DNA from: Nanobdellota archaeon
Lineage (GTDB): Archaea; Nanobdellota; Nanobdellia; Woesearchaeales; JAGLGH01
Length of the DNA stretch: 7,522 bases
Direction: 5' to 3'
Assembly (NCBI GenBank): GCA_023144115.1
Contig: JAGLGH010000111.1
Location: 1 to 7,522, forward strand
Made by a program: the position numbers and the translations under genes. The notes beneath the pieces are model-generated. The model ran no database searches and had not been told where the DNA came from. It saw only the letters and a program-made list of their open reading frames with translations. The stretch's first letter is position 1. Each line of letters opens with the position of its first letter. This document shows positions 6,087-7,522 of this stretch, one piece after another.

Positions 6087-6101
6087 TCTTATTTATTTAT
6101 A
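6087..6101 (-). promoter_or_regulatory. TATA-like promoter of the HAD-yvcK operon
   Basis: The minus strand reads CTATAAATAAATAAG, centred about 30 nt before the ATG at 6064. A second AT-rich box (TATATATAG, about 6118-6127) could instead serve the upstream ATG at 6082 with a short leader. Neither start has an SD. Confidence 0.45.
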
Positions 6102-6495
6102 GTTTTCGGTTAAATGCCTATATATATCTCAACGTATTACACCTTCAATACTCAATATAAATATACTAAAAAAATCAAGTTAATGGTCAAACAGTTTCCA
6201 GTAGAAATTTCTCAGGATTATAGCCTAGAACATACCAATTGTGATTATTACTGAGTAGATACAAGGCAGTTAAGTTTATAAAGTAATAGGGAATATGGAT
6301 GAGATATACAACCCAAATAAACAATAATTAGATAACATTAAATTTTTGCGCAATGCAAAATTCTTAGTGAAATCTAATACATTCCCAATAAAGAAAACCT
6401 ATGTCAAAAAAACAAGAATGTCTTTACTGGTGCCTTATGGAATAACCTAATATGGTCTGGAATCGCTTGAAAACAGAAGAATTAATAGATTCCAA
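6102..6495. other. Intergenic stretch without recognisable gene
   Basis: Roughly 400 bases separate the HAD promoter from the repeat leader of the second PEP-CTERM gene. I see no open frame of useful length. There is an AT-rich TATA-like sequence (GTTTATAAAG, about 6274-6283) and an imperfect inverted repeat at 6341-6362 (AATTTTTGC, loop, GCAAAATT) without a T-tract. The divergently placed HAD and PEP-CTERM genes presumably take their promoters from the two ends. Confidence 0.5.
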
Positions 6496-6498
6496 TGA

Positions 6499-6605
6499 TT
6501 AGGTGATACTATTATATAGATAGCAATATTTTCTAATCTTTACATTAAAAGGCGGTGATGATTAAACTAATTTCTAACCTTACAACCCGAAAGGAGGTAA
6601 TTATA
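6499..6605 (+). promoter_or_regulatory. SD-bearing leader homologous to that of the first PEP-CTERM gene
   Basis: Three SD-like cores occur at 6502-6507 (GGTGAT), 6554-6559 (GGTGAT in GGCGGTGATG) and 6593-6601 (GGAGGTAAT), spaced 52 and 42 nt, close to the spacing in the minus-strand leader. The block 6576-6601 matches minus-strand 3342-3317 at 22 of 26 positions, and all four differences are transitions. It starts AACCTTAYAACC and ends in the SD, and CCTT could pair with AAGG to hide part of that SD. Flanking sequence (AATGATT before the first core, CTAAT and AAAAGG before the second) also corresponds. The last SD lies about 80 nt before the ATG at 6677, versus about 88 nt in the other gene. 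Confidence 0.75.
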
Positions 6606-6676
6606 ATAGCAGGTATTAATTGGAAATTAAAAATCACAAGTAATTATTAACTAATTTTTTAAGAAAGGAAATTATT

Positions 6677-7522
6677 ATGAAAACAAGTATAGCAATTTTA
6701 AGCTGTTTGTTTATTATGCTTTGTGTGACTGCTACAGCTGATGCTACAACAATTGATGCCTGGACCGCTATTGGGATAATAGACCCGCAAACAGGTAGTG
6801 TTGATGCAGGTGTTGGTCCGGTAATTGAGCATGGCACTTCTGGAACAGTGGTGAATAATATTTCTTACGGAGATATTTATCTTGGTAGTGGGGCTATTGC
6901 CTCAAGTTCAGGGGATGTTGATGGTAATACAGCAGTAGAGGCTGCTTTCAGAGGTTATGATGCCCAGGTTCAGGCAGATGTATATTGGTCAGAGTCCTAC
7001 ACTATAACCACAGCTGGAGTTTATACATGGGATTTTACCGTTACAGATGGAGAATTAGCAATCAATGAGTATTGCGGCGAAGTAGTATCATTTGAGATGG
7101 GTATTTTCTTAGGCACAGATCATATTTGGAACACTGGAGCTGCATTATCAGGCAGTAGAGGTACATATACCTATGGAACATGGGGAACAGACCTTGGTGA
7201 AACTTATCATAATTACGGTCTTGTTCCGGATTATTTCTGGGATGGATGGGGTTACACCTATGCAGATTATTCAGGAAGCCTAAATCTGGGTACATACGTT
7301 GCTGGCGATACTATTGAATTGAGCTATTTCCTTAGAGTTCTTGCTAACGGACCAGGAGGACCAGGACTTGTGACTGGTGGATTTGCATCTCTTGGAGATC
7401 CAGGTCAACTCGGTAATTCAAGTATTACAGGCGGAATTACTTTTCAAGGCGGTGAACCAGCACCAGTACCTGAACCTGCTACATGCCTCTTACTCGGATC
7501 AGGGCTTGTCTGTATGGGATTT
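6677..7522 (+). CDS. Secreted PEP-CTERM sorting-domain protein, 3' end outside window
   Basis: The frame runs 282 codons to the window edge without a stop. It starts with a signal peptide (MKTSIAILSCLFIMLCVTA, likely cleavage near ADA at residue 24). A Gly/Thr/Ser/Tyr-rich mature region of about 240 residues, probably beta-sandwich, follows with no family I recognise. It ends in PVPEPATCLLLGSGLV, a PEP-CTERM motif with PEP at 265-267 and most of the hydrophobic segment. Only the basic tail and stop, probably fewer than 15 residues, are missing. An SD (AAAGGA at 6665-6670) lies about 7 nt before the ATG. The mature region does not resemble the first PEP-CTERM protein, but the two share a leader element. 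Such proteins are exported and processed by an exosortase or archaeosortase; none is in view. Confidence 0.88.
   Translation, partial: MKTSIAILSCLFIMLCVTATADATTIDAWTAIGIIDPQTGSVDAGVGPVIEHGTSGTVVNNISYGDIYLGSGAIASSSGDVDGNTAVEAAFRGYDAQVQADVYWSESYTITTAGVYTWDFTVTDGELAINEYCGEVVSFEMGIFLGTDHIWNTGAALSGSRGTYTYGTWGTDLGETYHNYGLVPDYFWDGWGYTYADYSGSLNLGTYVAGDTIELSYFLRVLANGPGGPGLVTGGFASLGDPGQLGNSSITGGITFQGGEPAPVPEPATCLLLGSGLVCMGF

Noticed and set aside
6341..6362. Inverted repeat as a terminator
   Set aside because: The arms are short and imperfect, there is no T-tract on either side, and no gene ends nearby.

Overview
The window reads as a piece of an AT-rich archaeal genome, most likely from a DPANN lineage such as Woesearchaeota. 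Four things point that way. The protein encoded at 511-1641 is the archaeal form of the NFACT/RqcH family. The small double zinc-ribbon protein at 4105-4485 resembles one I associate with DPANN archaea. A CofD-fold YvcK-family protein is present. Several genes have a TATA-like box centred about 26-31 nt before the best start codon with no Shine-Dalgarno (SD) sequence, as in leaderless archaeal transcripts. The taxonomic call is inference from sequence alone.

Layout. A lone receiver-domain protein (85-519, +) converges on, and overlaps by 9 nt, the 3' end of an NFACT/RqcH gene (511-1641, -) that stops before the usual C-terminal NFACT-R domain. Upstream of it is a DUF2064/CofC-like nucleotidyl- or glycosyltransferase-fold gene (1667-2305, -). 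Next is a long terminator-type hairpin, then a secreted PEP-CTERM protein (2483-3232, -) with a long repetitive leader (about 3233-3530). A gene-poor stretch of about 500 bp follows. The zinc-ribbon gene (4105-4485, +) then converges with a two-gene operon on the minus strand, a HAD phosphatase (5420-6064) overlapping a YvcK-family gene (4482-5423) by ATGA. A gap of about 600 bp leads to a second PEP-CTERM protein (6677 to the window end, +), cut off just before its basic tail.

The most interesting signal is in the leaders of the two PEP-CTERM genes. The proteins look unrelated apart from signal peptide and sorting tail, yet their 5' leaders are homologous. One 26-nt element matches at 22 positions (3317-3342 minus, 6576-6601 plus), about 80-90 nt before each ATG. 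It belongs to an array of near-perfect SD sequences (GGAGGTGAT and variants) spaced 36-58 nt apart: five copies before the first gene and three before the second. Several copies sit in the loops of predicted hairpins, and none is well placed to start translation of the main gene. This looks like a shared RNA control or standby-ribosome element for surface or secreted PEP-CTERM proteins.

The housekeeping-type genes (NFACT, YvcK, HAD, zinc ribbon) seem to use TATA-driven, mostly leaderless expression, whereas the PEP-CTERM genes carry long leaders with SD sequences. The two groups therefore appear to be expressed by different rules. No exosortase or archaeosortase, rRNA, tRNA, CRISPR array or transposase is visible.
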